Assembly (NCBI GenBank): GCA_017439585.1
Contig: JAFSIV010000004.1
Coordinates: 124,001-188,000, forward strand
Direction of reading: 5' to 3'
Origin: Clostridia bacterium
GTDB lineage: Bacteria; Bacillota; Clostridia; Oscillospirales; Acutalibacteraceae
Length of the DNA: 64,000 nucleotides
Part shown: positions 7,976 to 16,305 of the stretch, piece after piece
Layout of the letters: every line of letters starts with the position of its first letter
How positions within the stretch are numbered: the stretch's first letter is position 1
The notes under the pieces: model-generated
The model's input: only the letters and a program-made list of their open reading frames with translations
Databases searched by the model: none
What the model was told of the DNA's origin: nothing
Made by a program: the position numbers and the translations under genes

Positions 7976-10366
7976 TTATTTTCTAAGCTCGGCGCCTATT
8001 TGTTCAAGCTTCTTGATAATTTTAGCATTAACATCATCAATTTCCTTGTCGGTAAGGGTGCTGTCTGCCGAGCGAAGCCATACACTGTAAGCAACACTTT
8101 TCTTGCCCTCAGGAATCTGAGCACCTTGATAAATATCAAATAATTTAATTTTTTCGCATAATCTACCTGCACCTGAGGTTATTGCTTTTTCTATATCACC
8201 AACCGGAACTTCGGCGTTTACCAGCATAGCAAAGTCGCGCTCAACGGCAGGGAATTTAGGCAGAGGCTTATAGGTTGTTTTGCGTTTTTCAATACCAAGC
8301 AGAACATCAAGCTTGATTTCGGCAACATAAACCTTGGTATCAATATCATAAGCAGAAGCTACTGTTGGGTGAACCTCACCGAATACTGCAACCGGTTTAT
8401 TGTTTGCTTTAACAAGAGCCTGTCTGCCTGGATGGAGATATGGCTCTGAGCTTCTTTCATACATAGTATGAGCGCCTGAAATTTTGCAAATAGCCTCAAT
8501 TAAGCCTTTAAGGGTGAAGAAATCTTCATTTTCACCGTAAATACCGATAGACATTGTGGCAAGCTCGTCGGGTTGCTCGGTAAGCGGCAAGGATTTAGCA
8601 ATAAAACGCTTGCTGATCTCGAAAAATCTGCCGTCTTCAATCTTTTTATTGATATTGGTGGCGAGAACGGTTAGCATACTTGTTGTAAGCTGAGTACGCA
8701 TAGTTGAATATTCGTCGCCCAAAGGATTGATAATTTTAATTTGATTTCGGCGTTCGTCGGCTTCGTCTAATAGCAAGGTATCAATAGCCTTTGAGGCGAT
8801 AAAGCTATAAGTTGCGATTTCATAAGCACCGCAGGAATTGAGAAGCTTTTTTATCTTATTTGTTTTAATGCGTTCAGGTAACAATTTACCGCGAACAACA
8901 TCACCGCGCATAGCAGTTCCAACAATATGGTCATAACCATATATTCTCATAATTTCTTCGGCTAGGTCGGCCCTGCCTTCAATATCGTCACGAATTGAAG
9001 GAACGCGGCAGGTCAAATCTTTGCCGTTTAAGGAAGCATTAAGTCCCAACCTGTTTAAAATAGAAACAATAGTTTTATCAGGAACTTCAACGCCTATAAG
9101 CTCTAAAATTTTATTGGTTGTTGTGGTAATAATTTTATCCTCAGGCAAACCGCAGTTACAGTCGATACTGCCTTCAATAATATCACCTGCGTCTAGCTCA
9201 TAAATAAGCTGCAAAGCGCGTTCAGAGGCATATTCAACATTAACTATATCAACACCGCGCTCAAATCTTCCGCTGGCCTCGGTGCGAATACCTAACGCGC
9301 GACCTGTATGGCGGATATTATCGCGACGGAATTTTGCAGATTCTAAGAATAAATCCTTGGTATCATCCTCGATTTCGCTTTCCTTACCGCCCATAATACC
9401 TGCAAGGCAAGAGGGCTTTTCACCGTCGGCAATAACGAGCATATCCTCGGTTAAAGTATAGTCCTTACCGTCAAGTGTGGTAATGGTTTCGCCCGCCTTT
9501 GCATTGCGAACAATAATCTGCTTGTTTGCTAAATCATTGTAATTAAAAGCGTGCATAGGCTGTCCCGTTTCGAGCATAACGAAGTTGGTTATATCAACAA
9601 TATTGTTGATAGGACGCATACCAGAGGCGGTGATTGCTTTTTGCATCCAGTCAGGTGAGGGCTTAATTCTTAAATTCTTTATAATTCTACCAACATAACG
9701 GGGGCAAAGGTCATAGTTTTGAACCTCGATGCTTATATAATCATTTATATTCTCGCCGACGGTTTTATATTCCGGTTTTGGCATTTTAAATTCTGTTCCC
9801 AAAACAACCCCGATTTCCTTTGCAACGCCGATAAAGCAGTTGCAGTCGGGACGGTTGGCGGTGATTTTAAAGTCTATAATATAATCGTCAAGACCTAAAA
9901 CCTCGCGCATATCTGTGCCAACGGGGTGAGTATCCTTCAAAATCAAAATTCCGTTTACAGAAGCGCCCTCGTAGTCATTTTCGGTTAGACATAATTCCTC
10001 GCCTGAGCAGAGCATACCGTTTGAAACAACACCGCGAAGCTTACCGTTAACAATATGAGCACCGCAGGGCAAATAACTGTCATTCAAAGCGGCGGGAACA
10101 AGGTCGCCAACCTTAATATTTTGAGCACCTGTCACAATTTGAACCAACTCATCTTTGCCTATATCCATTTGGCAGATTTGCAAATGGTCGCTATCCTCGT
10201 GAGGCTTAATATCAGCAATGCGGGCAACAACAACATTAACGAGATTATCGCCCTCTTTTTCAATGCTTTCAACCTCAAAGCCTGCCATAACCATACGGTC
10301 GCAAAGCTCTTCTACGGGGACATTTATATCAACATAATATTTTAATGCTTTAAGTGAAATTTTCAT
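7976..10366 (-). CDS. pheT: phenylalanine--tRNA ligase beta subunit
   Basis: Together with PheS it forms the (alpha beta)2 synthetase that charges tRNA-Phe. The 796-residue length is normal. Visible domains in order are the N-terminal B1 region, the tRNA-binding (OB-fold) domain from about residue 40 (VVVARIADIKPHEDSDHLQI), the B3/B4 editing domain, the B5 domain, the catalytic-like core, and the C-terminal ferredoxin-like anticodon-binding domain (PAVERDFAMLVNAEVPVGDI). A strong AAGGAGGGG site precedes the start, 13 bp after the pheS stop. Expression is expected to follow the Phe T-box ahead of pheS. Confidence 0.97.
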   Translation of the reverse strand: MKISLKALKYYVDINVPVEELCDRMVMAGFEVESIEKEGDNLVNVVVARIADIKPHEDSDHLQICQMDIGKDELVQIVTGAQNIKVGDLVPAALNDSYLPCGAHIVNGKLRGVVSNGMLCSGEELCLTENDYEGASVNGILILKDTHPVGTDMREVLGLDDYIIDFKITANRPDCNCFIGVAKEIGVVLGTEFKMPKPEYKTVGENINDYISIEVQNYDLCPRYVGRIIKNLRIKPSPDWMQKAITASGMRPINNIVDITNFVMLETGQPMHAFNYNDLANKQIIVRNAKAGETITTLDGKDYTLTEDMLVIADGEKPSCLAGIMGGKESEIEDDTKDLFLESAKFRRDNIRHTGRALGIRTEASGRFERGVDIVNVEYASERALQLIYELDAGDIIEGSIDCNCGLPEDKIITTTTNKILELIGVEVPDKTIVSILNRLGLNASLNGKDLTCRVPSIRDDIEGRADLAEEIMRIYGYDHIVGTAMRGDVVRGKLLPERIKTNKIKKLLNSCGAYEIATYSFIASKAIDTLLLDEADERRNQIKIINPLGDEYSTMRTQLTTSMLTVLATNINKKIEDGRFFEISKRFIAKSLPLTEQPDELATMSIGIYGENEDFFTLKGLIEAICKISGAHTMYERSSEPYLHPGRQALVKANNKPVAVFGEVHPTVASAYDIDTKVYVAEIKLDVLLGIEKRKTTYKPLPKFPAVERDFAMLVNAEVPVGDIEKAITSGAGRLCEKIKLFDIYQGAQIPEGKKSVAYSVWLRSADSTLTDKEIDDVNAKIIKKLEQIGAELRK

Positions 10367-10379
10367 TTTTTACCCCTCC

Positions 10380-11399
10380 TTAAAATTGGTCTAAGAAACG
10401 CTTGTCGTTCTCGAATAAAAGACGGATATCGCTTATCTTATAGCGGGTGGTGGTGAGTCGGTCAAGACCGATACCAAAAGCAAAGCCTGAATATTCCTCA
10501 GGGTCTATTCCGCAGCTTTTAAGAACATTCGGATGCACCATACCTGCGCCTAGAATTTCTATCCAACCGCTTCCTTTACAAACACGGCAGCCCTTACCAC
10601 CGCATTCTGAACAGGTAACATCAACCTCAACCGAAGGCTCGGTAAAGGGGAAGAAGGAGGGACGGAATTTAACCTTGGTATCGCTTCCGTAAATTTCATG
10701 AGCAAACTGCTCTAAAACACCTTTAAGGTCGCACATGGTAACTCCCTTGTCAACAACAAGACCTTCAATTTGGTGGAAAACGGGTGAATGGGTAGCGTCA
10801 ACCTCGTCTGCTCTAAAAACACGACCGGGACAAATAACGCGAATAGGGGGCTTTCTGGTTTCCATTGTTCTGATTTGTGCCGCAGAGGTTTGAGTTCTGA
10901 GCAATAGATTTTCTGCAAGATAGAAGGTATCCTGCATATCACGGGCAGGATGGTCTGCCGGCACATTTAAGCATTCGAAATTATAATGGTCGGTTTCAAC
11001 CTCAGGACCGTCAACAACATCAAATCCCATAGACTGAAAAATGTTAATCATATCGTCAAGCACAGTGTTTAGAGGGTGAAGCTTACCAACCTTAACCTCT
11101 TTTGCAGGCATAGTTATATCAATAGTTTCAGCCTTTAATTTTTCTTCAGTAGCTTTTGCTTTTAAAACCTCTCGCTTGGCATTAATAAGCTCTTCAAGTT
11201 CTGCCTTAGCCTCATTTACAAGCTGACCCATTATAGGTCTTTCTTCGGGAGAAAGACCGCCCATTTGCTTTAAAATAGCTGTAAGCTCGCCTTTTTTACC
11301 TAAATACTTAACTCTGACATTTTCGATTTCGCTTTCGTTTTCGCAAATCTCAACCGCCTGTTTTGCGGCAAGACTAATGCTTTTAAGTTGTTCTTTCAT
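10380..11399 (-). CDS. pheS: phenylalanine--tRNA ligase alpha subunit
   Basis: The catalytic subunit, 339 residues, has an N-terminal coiled-coil arm and class II motifs. Motif 2 is near FRADEVDATHSPVFHQIEG and motif 3 near FGIGLDRLTTTRYKI. Cys clusters CSECGGKGCRVCKGSGW sit before motif 3. The true start is the ATG at 11399 with AAAAGGAG just upstream. The frame stays open to 11468 only because it reads through the T-box terminator hairpin. It is the first gene of pheST. Confidence 0.97.
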   Translation of the reverse strand: MKEQLKSISLAAKQAVEICENESEIENVRVKYLGKKGELTAILKQMGGLSPEERPIMGQLVNEAKAELEELINAKREVLKAKATEEKLKAETIDITMPAKEVKVGKLHPLNTVLDDMINIFQSMGFDVVDGPEVETDHYNFECLNVPADHPARDMQDTFYLAENLLLRTQTSAAQIRTMETRKPPIRVICPGRVFRADEVDATHSPVFHQIEGLVVDKGVTMCDLKGVLEQFAHEIYGSDTKVKFRPSFFPFTEPSVEVDVTCSECGGKGCRVCKGSGWIEILGAGMVHPNVLKSCGIDPEEYSGFAFGIGLDRLTTTRYKISDIRLLFENDKRFLDQF

Positions 11400-11429
11400 A
11401 AAACTACTCCTTTTCATATATTTCAGAGC

Positions 11430-11686
11430 AAAAAAATAAACTTCGCCCTGATTAACAGGACGAAGCATTAAAATTTAATTCTCCGCGGTACCACCCGTAT
11501 TTTCGCTCAAAGAGCAAACACTCTCTTGACATATAACGGTGTCCAACCGATGAAGCCTACTGAATTTTCAGCCACACTGCTCAAAAGGGAACTTCGATAA
11601 ACCCGCTCTTTAATGCGCTCGCAGCCTAAGACGCATACTCTCTTAAAAGGCAAAATTTATTTACTTTCCTTTGTCATCGCATTTAC
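11430..11686 (-). promoter_or_regulatory. T-box leader (tRNA-Phe responsive) of pheST
   Basis: The leader contains the T-box core GGGTGGTACCGCGG (11496-11483), which pairs with the acceptor end of uncharged tRNA. It is followed by a terminator hairpin, CTTCGTCCTG with CAGGGCGAAG plus T tract, at 11465-11430. A long stem I region lies upstream. A TTC triplet at 11591-11589 in GAAGTTCCC is my candidate Phe specifier. Uncharged tRNA-Phe would favour the antiterminator and switch pheST on. Confidence 0.93.
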
Positions 11687-11692
11687 TAGTAC

Positions 11693-11721
11693 ATAATAAC
11701 ATTTTTCAAAATTTTTTGCAA
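11693..11721 (-). promoter_or_regulatory. promoter of the pheST T-box transcript
   Basis: On the minus strand TTGCAA (11721-11716) and TATTAT (11698-11693) have a 17-bp spacer. Transcription would start near 11686, at the beginning of the T-box leader. Confidence 0.7.
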
Positions 11722-11787
11722 GCATTTTTTTAATATTTATGTTAAAATTGTAAAAAATATAAAAAATATCTTTAAAGGAGAATTTAT

Positions 11788-13029
11788 ATGCTTGGTAAAA
11801 TTAAAAAAATAGAGGGTTTTGAGGTTTTGGATTCTCGAAGCAATCCAACCGTTGCGGCGAGGGTTACACTTAATGACGGAAGTATCGGTTTTGCTATTTC
11901 TCCATCAGGAGCTTCAACCGGCGAATTCGAGGCACATGAGAAGCGAGACGGCGATAACACAAGATATTTCGGCAAAGGTGTTAAATCAGCGGTTGAGGGA
12001 ATAAATAATGAAATCAACAACACTCTTTGCGGTGTTGAGGGTTTAAATCAAAGAAAAATTGATAAAATTTTAATTGATTTGGATGGAACAGAAAATAAAT
12101 CGCGTCTTGGTGCGAATGCTTTGCTTGCGGTGTCTCTGGCGGTTGCGAAGGCTAGTGCGGTGTCTTATAAAATGCCGCTTTACAGATATTTAGGCGGTAT
12201 AAACAGCGGTTTATTGCCCAGACCTATGATGAATATTTTAAATGGCGGCGCCCATGCGGCAAATAATATTGATATTCAGGAATTTATGATTATGCCAACT
12301 AAAACAGAGTGCTTTTCTGAGAGTTTAAGACAGTGCAGTGAAATTTATCATACCTTAGGTAAAATTTTAAAAGACCTAAATATGAGTACAGGCGTTGGAG
12401 ATGAGGGTGGTTTTGCACCTAATTTGCAGTCGGACGAGCAGGCGATTGAGCTTATAGTCGAGGCAATCGAAAAAGCGGGATATGATACCGATAATATTAA
12501 AATCGCTTTGGATATAGCTTCAAGCGAGTGGTATAACGGAAATAGTTATTTGTTACCGAAACGAAATGAGCAAAAGTTAGCAGAGGAATTGATTTCATAT
12601 TATAAAGAGCTTTGCTCAAAATACCCGATTATTTCAATTGAAGACGGTGTTTCGGAAAACGATTGGTCGGCTTGGGAGAAAATGACCAAGGAGTTGGGTG
12701 ATAAGGTGCAGCTTGTTGGCGACGATTTGTTTGTTACCAACCGCAAAAGATTAGAAAAGGGAATTGAAACAAACTGCGGTAATGCGATTTTGATAAAACC
12801 CAATCAAATAGGCACTTTAACCGAAACCTTAGATGTTATAAACCTAGCTCAGCAAAACGGATATAAAACGGTTATTTCCCACCGCTCAGGCGAAAGCGAA
12901 GATACAACTATCGCCGATATAGCGGTAGCCACAAATGCGGGGCAAATTAAAACAGGTGCGCCATGCAGAACCGATAGAGTTGCAAAATATAACCGACTTT
13001 TGATTATTGAAAATGAATTAATAAAGTAA
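11788..13029 (+). CDS. eno: enolase (phosphopyruvate hydratase)
   Basis: It converts 2-phosphoglycerate to phosphoenolpyruvate in glycolysis. The 413-residue protein keeps the mobile loop SGASTG, the metal-binding ISIED and GDDLF regions, the catalytic Lys in [12 protein letters not shown], and [13 protein letters not shown]. Several normally invariant neighbours differ: SRSNPTV instead of [21 protein letters not shown] where HADNN is usual, and LDIASSEWY where LDPAASE is usual. It may be a diverged or second enolase. The start has AAAGGAG at 11774-11780. It is transcribed alone, diverging from pheST, and ends in a terminator that reaches into spoIVB. Confidence 0.93.
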   Translation: MLGKIKKIEGFEVLDSRSNPTVAARVTLNDGSIGFAISPSGASTGEFEAHEKRDGDNTRYFGKGVKSAVEGINNEINNTLCGVEGLNQRKIDKILIDLDGTENKSRLGANALLAVSLAVAKASAVSYKMPLYRYLGGINSGLLPRPMMNILNGGAHAANNIDIQEFMIMPTKTECFSESLRQCSEIYHTLGKILKDLNMSTGVGDEGGFAPNLQSDEQAIELIVEAIEKAGYDTDNIKIALDIASSEWYNGNSYLLPKRNEQKLAEELISYYKELCSKYPIISIEDGVSENDWSAWEKMTKELGDKVQLVGDDLFVTNRKRLEKGIETNCGNAILIKPNQIGTLTETLDVINLAQQNGYKTVISHRSGESEDTTIADIAVATNAGQIKTGAPCRTDRVAKYNRLLIIENELIK

Positions 13030-13053
13030 AAATTTCTAATTTTAAAAAACTTT

Positions 13054-13106
13054 AAAACGCGCAAACTATTATGGGAGTGATTTTCGTGAAAGTTGCGCGT
13101 TTTTTT
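13054..13106 (+). terminator. eno terminator overlapping the spoIVB ribosome binding site and start
   Basis: AAAACGCGCAA (13054-13064) pairs perfectly with TTGCGCGTTTT (13093-13103), extended by CT/AG across a bulged A, and is followed by seven T residues (13100-13106). The roughly 23-base loop holds the spoIVB GGGAGTG site and GTG start. The 3' arm and T tract are spoIVB codons 3-7. It lies 25 bases after the eno stop, a normal terminator position. Confidence 0.75.
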
Positions 13107-14327
13107 GTTAAAAGCGTTTTTTATATAATGTTAGGCTTGTCGGTTATGGTTTTTGGTCTCTTGATTTATATGAACAAAAGCTTTGAAAATGAATATAAGA
13201 TTAAAATCGGTGATACATTTATAGTTGAAACTTTTATGCCTGTAACGGCAGAATATAAAGGGGTTAAGGTATCGTGCGAAAATCTTAATACAGTCGGCGA
13301 GGAATATGATGTTGATTTAAAGCTTTTCGGCTTGATACCTGTTTCAAAGGTTAATGTTCAGGTTGTGGACGAAATGCATGTTGCGGTTTTGGGGACACCT
13401 TTTGGTATGAAAATTTATACCGAGGGAGTTTTGGTTACCGATATGACCGATGTTAAAACCGAAAATGGCACTAAAAACCCTGCAAAACAAGCAGGCATTA
13501 AAAAGGGAGATTATATTGTTTCGGTGAACGGCGAAAATGTTTATACTAATGAGGATTTGAGCGATAAGGTTAGAAAATCCGAGGGCAAAAAAATGGATTT
13601 TCTCATTAGCAGGAATAATACCAAAATTCATATATATTTAACTGCGGTGAAATCGGCAGACGACGGAGAATATAAAATCGGTATTTGGATTAAGGATAGC
13701 TCGGCAGGGATTGGAACTTTAACTTTTTACAGCCCTGCAACAAATGTTGTTTGTGGATTAGGACACGGCATTTGTGAGGAGGATAGCGATAAGCTTTTGC
13801 AGATGAATTCGGGTGAAATCGTTTCGGCTGAGATAACCGATGTTAAAAAGGGAAAAGCGGGAGCGCCCGGTCAGTTAGAGGGAACTTTAAATTATACAAG
13901 CATAGGAACTATCGACCTTAACAGTAATTTAGGGGTTTATTCGAAATATAAGGGTAATATTGATATTTCTAATTTAACCGAAATAGCGCTTAAACATGAT
14001 GTTACAAATGGTGACGGTGAGATTTTATGCACCGTAGACGGCGAAACACCGAAGCTTTATTCTTGCAAGATAACGGTTAGAAAACTAAACTTTTTATCTA
14101 AAACGCAAAATATGGTTATAACTATAACCGACGAGCGACTTTTAAGCAAAACAGGCGGAATAGTTCAGGGAATGTCTGGCAGCCCAATTATTCAAAATGG
14201 AAAACTCGTTGGCGCGGTTACACATGTGCTTATTGACGAGCCAACTAAGGGCTATGCAATATTCGCAGAGAATATGCTTGAAACGGCGCAAGGTGTAGCG
14301 GAACAGCAATTAAAAGAAGTGTCATAA
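13086..14327 (+). CDS. spoIVB: SpoIVB peptidase (S55 family), sporulation
   Basis: In spore formers SpoIVB is secreted by the forespore and cleaves SpoIVFA, releasing pro-SigK processing in the mother cell. The 413-residue protein has one N-terminal membrane anchor (about residues 7-28), a PDZ domain at about 95-185 (KQAGIKKGDYIVSVNGENV), and the S55 domain with GLGHGI (His 227) and GMSGSPIIQNGKLVGAVTH (Ser 366). I chose the GTG at 13086, six bases after GGGAGTG; the ATG at 13071 lies upstream of that site. Its beginning is nested in the eno terminator. SpoIIM, Spo0A and other usual neighbours are absent. Confidence 0.95.
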   Translation: MKVARFFVKSVFYIMLGLSVMVFGLLIYMNKSFENEYKIKIGDTFIVETFMPVTAEYKGVKVSCENLNTVGEEYDVDLKLFGLIPVSKVNVQVVDEMHVAVLGTPFGMKIYTEGVLVTDMTDVKTENGTKNPAKQAGIKKGDYIVSVNGENVYTNEDLSDKVRKSEGKKMDFLISRNNTKIHIYLTAVKSADDGEYKIGIWIKDSSAGIGTLTFYSPATNVVCGLGHGICEEDSDKLLQMNSGEIVSAEITDVKKGKAGAPGQLEGTLNYTSIGTIDLNSNLGVYSKYKGNIDISNLTEIALKHDVTNGDGEILCTVDGETPKLYSCKITVRKLNFLSKTQNMVITITDERLLSKTGGIVQGMSGSPIIQNGKLVGAVTHVLIDEPTKGYAIFAENMLETAQGVAEQQLKEVS

Positions 14328-14331
14328 ATTG

Positions 14332-14414
14332 TAGGGGAGGGTCTCCGCGCCCTCCCAATAAATTTATTATGGCTTTAAAAAACGGGAGGGCACAGAGACC
14401 CTCCCCTACAACCA
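14332..14414. repeat. long near-perfect palindrome (MITE/REP-like element)
   Basis: TTGTAGGGGAGGGTCTC at 14332-14348 is the inverse complement of 14398-14414, and the arms extend to about 28 bases with only two differences, CCGCG versus CTGTG, which still allow G-U pairs in RNA. The loop is about 27 bases. Its terminal TTGTAGGGG is typical of short palindromic elements scattered in Clostridia. No target-site duplication is obvious. It sits directly behind spoIVB and marks the left side of the accessory segment. Confidence 0.75.
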
Positions 14415-14417
14415 CCT

Positions 14418-14446
14418 TCCTTTATAAAAGGGAGGCTTTTATTTTA
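14418..14446 (+). terminator. probable spoIVB terminator
   Basis: CCTTCCTTT pairs with AAAGGGAGG (one mismatch) across a 3-base loop and is followed by CTTTTATTTT. It lies just after the palindromic element. Confidence 0.6.
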
Positions 14447-14561
14447 ATATACCATAAAATTATTGCAATTTTTTAAATGATATTATAAACTAGAAATGTA
14501 TAAAGCTTAATTTTAGAAAAGAATGGTTAGGCATATTTTATTACTTAAAAAGAGGTATAAA

Positions 14562-14879
14562 ATGAAGATTAAAGAAACAATAATGCATTATATTGGGGTT
14601 TATGACGGTTGCGAAAAGAGAGTGATACAGAGAACGATAGAAAGTCATAGATCTGAATTTAAAAATAAGGATCAAGCATTTTTAGCGGTTAATGAGTGTA
14701 TCATTTGGCTTATTAAGAATAAATATATTGCTATGGTAAACTATAATGAAATGACTGATATGCAGAAGCGTTATTTTGAAAGTGATGGCGGTTTGATATA
14801 CAGCATTATTAAAAGATATAATGAATCAGAATATTTAAAGGAAAAATATGCTCAAAACTGCGAAGGGTATGGAAAATAA
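14562..14879 (+). CDS. orphan small protein, unknown function
   Basis: This is a 105-residue, charged, soluble protein starting MKIKETIMHYIGVYDG. The central part (FKNKDQAFLAVNECIIWLIKNKYIAMV) could be a helical or winged-helix fold, but I do not recognise a family. The ATG at 14562 has AAGAGG six bases upstream; an ATG at 14523 lacks a good site. Codon choice (many ATA, AGA, AAT) looks more AT-rich than its neighbours. It lies between a palindromic element and a candidate structured RNA, away from any housekeeping operon, and may be an accessory gene acquired together with them. Confidence 0.6.
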   Translation: MKIKETIMHYIGVYDGCEKRVIQRTIESHRSEFKNKDQAFLAVNECIIWLIKNKYIAMVNYNEMTDMQKRYFESDGGLIYSIIKRYNESEYLKEKYAQNCEGYGK

Positions 14880-14957
14880 ATTATTAAAAAAAGCGTTGTA
14901 AAAAAGTCTTTTTTTTAACAAAAAGAATCTTTTTTAATGGAATTATAATAAAAATTA

Positions 14958-14986
14958 TTGCAAATTTTAACAATGTATGTTAAACT
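14958..14986 (+). promoter_or_regulatory. possible promoter of the structured RNA
   Basis: TTGCAA (14958-14963) and TAAACT (14981-14986) are spaced 17 bp apart. The same TTGCAA -35 element with a 17-bp spacer occurs at three other promoters here. A start about 7 bases downstream would fall at 14993, the first base of the perfect 11-bp inner part of the closing stem. The -10 match is modest. Confidence 0.4.
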
Positions 14987-15216
14987 GATAGTGCCAAACT
15001 AACTGAATATTTTGTGTGAAATTGGGTGTATTTAATTTTTTATGCATAAATACGCTTGGTTTTTCGCAACATATAATTGTTATGGATTTGATAAAAATGC
15101 AAATTCCGGCGATTGTATGTTGTGAGCGTTTTACGCCCCATTTCACACTCGGTTAGTTTGGCGACTATCGGAGTTTGCGTTTTTTGTGCGGTTACTTCGG
15201 TAGCCGCACTTTTTAA
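14987..15216 (+). ncRNA. candidate structured non-coding RNA (6S-like or new) with own terminator
   Basis: A gene-free interval of 374 bp folds almost completely. P1 is 14987-15003 with 15152-15169 (17 bp, one bulged G). P2 is 15014-15026 with 15137-15148 (12 bp, one bulge). P2 encloses a junction with P3 (15028-15034/15047-15053, 7 bp), P4 (15066-15077/15112-15123, 12 bp with G-U pairs, topped by 15084-15090/15100-15107) and P5 (15126-15129/15133-15136). A textbook terminator follows: 10-bp stem with UUCG loop at 15186-15209, then a T run. The 183-nt closed domain with a junction, a 3'-side small hairpin and an apical stem resembles 6S RNA, which regulates RNA polymerase. I see no sequence hallmark that proves it. 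Alternatives are a leader RNA for the next gene or a new class. Confidence 0.6.
15186..15216 (+). terminator. UUCG-loop terminator of the structured RNA
   Basis: GTGCGGTTAC pairs with GTAGCCGCAC (one G-U) around a TTCG loop, followed by TTTTTAATTTTTT. It lies 38 bases before the start of the next gene, so it either ends a free RNA or gates entry into that gene. Confidence 0.9.
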
Positions 15217-15253
15217 TTTTTAGGAAAAACTCGAAGGTCGCCGAGGTGGTAAA

Positions 15254-16279
15254 ATGGGCATTTTTGATTTTGCAATCAACACTCAAGACGCTAAAATAGA
15301 AGATTTTAATAAAGCGGTTGATTGTTTAAAATATATGGAGCAAAGAAACAAAAGGGATAATGATAGCTATTATTTTGAAGAATATGAACAATGGATAAAA
15401 GCGATTTATATATTTATTGAAAGATGTATTGATTTTTATCCACCCTCAAAGAATTTTGATTTTTTATATAGAGATTTTAATATAAAAGAGGGGATAAAAC
15501 GTTATCTTCGCATTTATATTTTAATGGAGTATATGAGAAAAAAAGAATGTTTGTTATTTGCATATAGCTACTTTGAGAATGAAATAACAGATATGGAAAA
15601 GGATTTAACAGACTTTGTTAATACTTCAAATTTTATTCGTGAATTTATAATATCATATAATCGTGTGGTTGATTTTGATATGGAGGAATACAAAGAATTC
15701 GGTAAATTATTTAAAATAAATGATTTTGTATCAGATTATTTTCCATTTGTTAAAGCAGACTTTTCTTATAGTATTGGAATTAATGAAAGCGGTGAAGAAT
15801 GTTTTGAAGTTATAAATTTTTATACATTTGAATATATCGTTTTCAGAGGACAATTATTAAAACTTAATTTAAGTGATTTTTACTCGAATGAGGAAAAAAT
15901 TCAAGATTATTTTAAACAGCATTCGGAATATAAAGAAAAGTTCGATGCATTGATTAAAGAAATATTAAATAATAGAATTAAAAAGGAAGAACTTTACTCA
16001 AAGTTTTCAAATGTTTGGAATAGAAGAAAAGAATATGTGTTGCAAGCTATTAAAAAGTATGAAGATCCGTTGGCACCGCTAATTCTCAAATCAGAAAATA
16101 AAGATTTAGATGTTTTAAAAGAGTATGTATCAGAAAAAGAGAAACTTGAATTAAGTATTAGCCAATGTTCTTTTGAAATAGATTCTATAAATAGAGAAAT
16201 ACAAGAGTTATCTTGTTTAAATAAGGTAAGAATGTTTTTATTATCTTTGCCGGATTTTATACCATATAAGAATATTTAG
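15254..16279 (+). CDS. orphan 341-residue protein with C-terminal coiled coil
   Basis: I do not recognise this protein. It is soluble, acidic and aromatic-rich, with no signal peptide or membrane helix. The N-terminal half is helical and rich in Tyr/Phe/Glu (DNDSYYFEEYEQWIKAIYIF). The last 80 residues contain a coiled-coil stretch (EKEKLELSISQCSFEIDSIN) and then a hydrophobic end (MFLLSLPDFIPYKNI). The start has GAGGTGG four bases upstream. Codon use is noticeably richer in ATA, AGA and AAT than flanking housekeeping genes, which suggests later acquisition. It directly follows the structured RNA and its terminator, so regulation by that RNA, or a joint function, is possible but unproven. Confidence 0.7.
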   Translation: MGIFDFAINTQDAKIEDFNKAVDCLKYMEQRNKRDNDSYYFEEYEQWIKAIYIFIERCIDFYPPSKNFDFLYRDFNIKEGIKRYLRIYILMEYMRKKECLLFAYSYFENEITDMEKDLTDFVNTSNFIREFIISYNRVVDFDMEEYKEFGKLFKINDFVSDYFPFVKADFSYSIGINESGEECFEVINFYTFEYIVFRGQLLKLNLSDFYSNEEKIQDYFKQHSEYKEKFDALIKEILNNRIKKEELYSKFSNVWNRRKEYVLQAIKKYEDPLAPLILKSENKDLDVLKEYVSEKEKLELSISQCSFEIDSINREIQELSCLNKVRMFLLSLPDFIPYKNI

Positions 16280-16305
16280 TTAATATAATTTTTAGTCAAG
16301 AGTTA

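Noticed and set aside
11400-11468. N-terminal extension of PheS beginning at 11468
   Set aside because: It translates the T-box terminator hairpin; a strong AAAAGGAG site precedes the ATG at 11399 where PheS homology begins.
14987-15216. Retron or OMEGA/IscB-type system based on the structured RNA
   Set aside because: No reverse transcriptase or HNH/RuvC nuclease is encoded nearby; the adjacent proteins show none of the required motifs.
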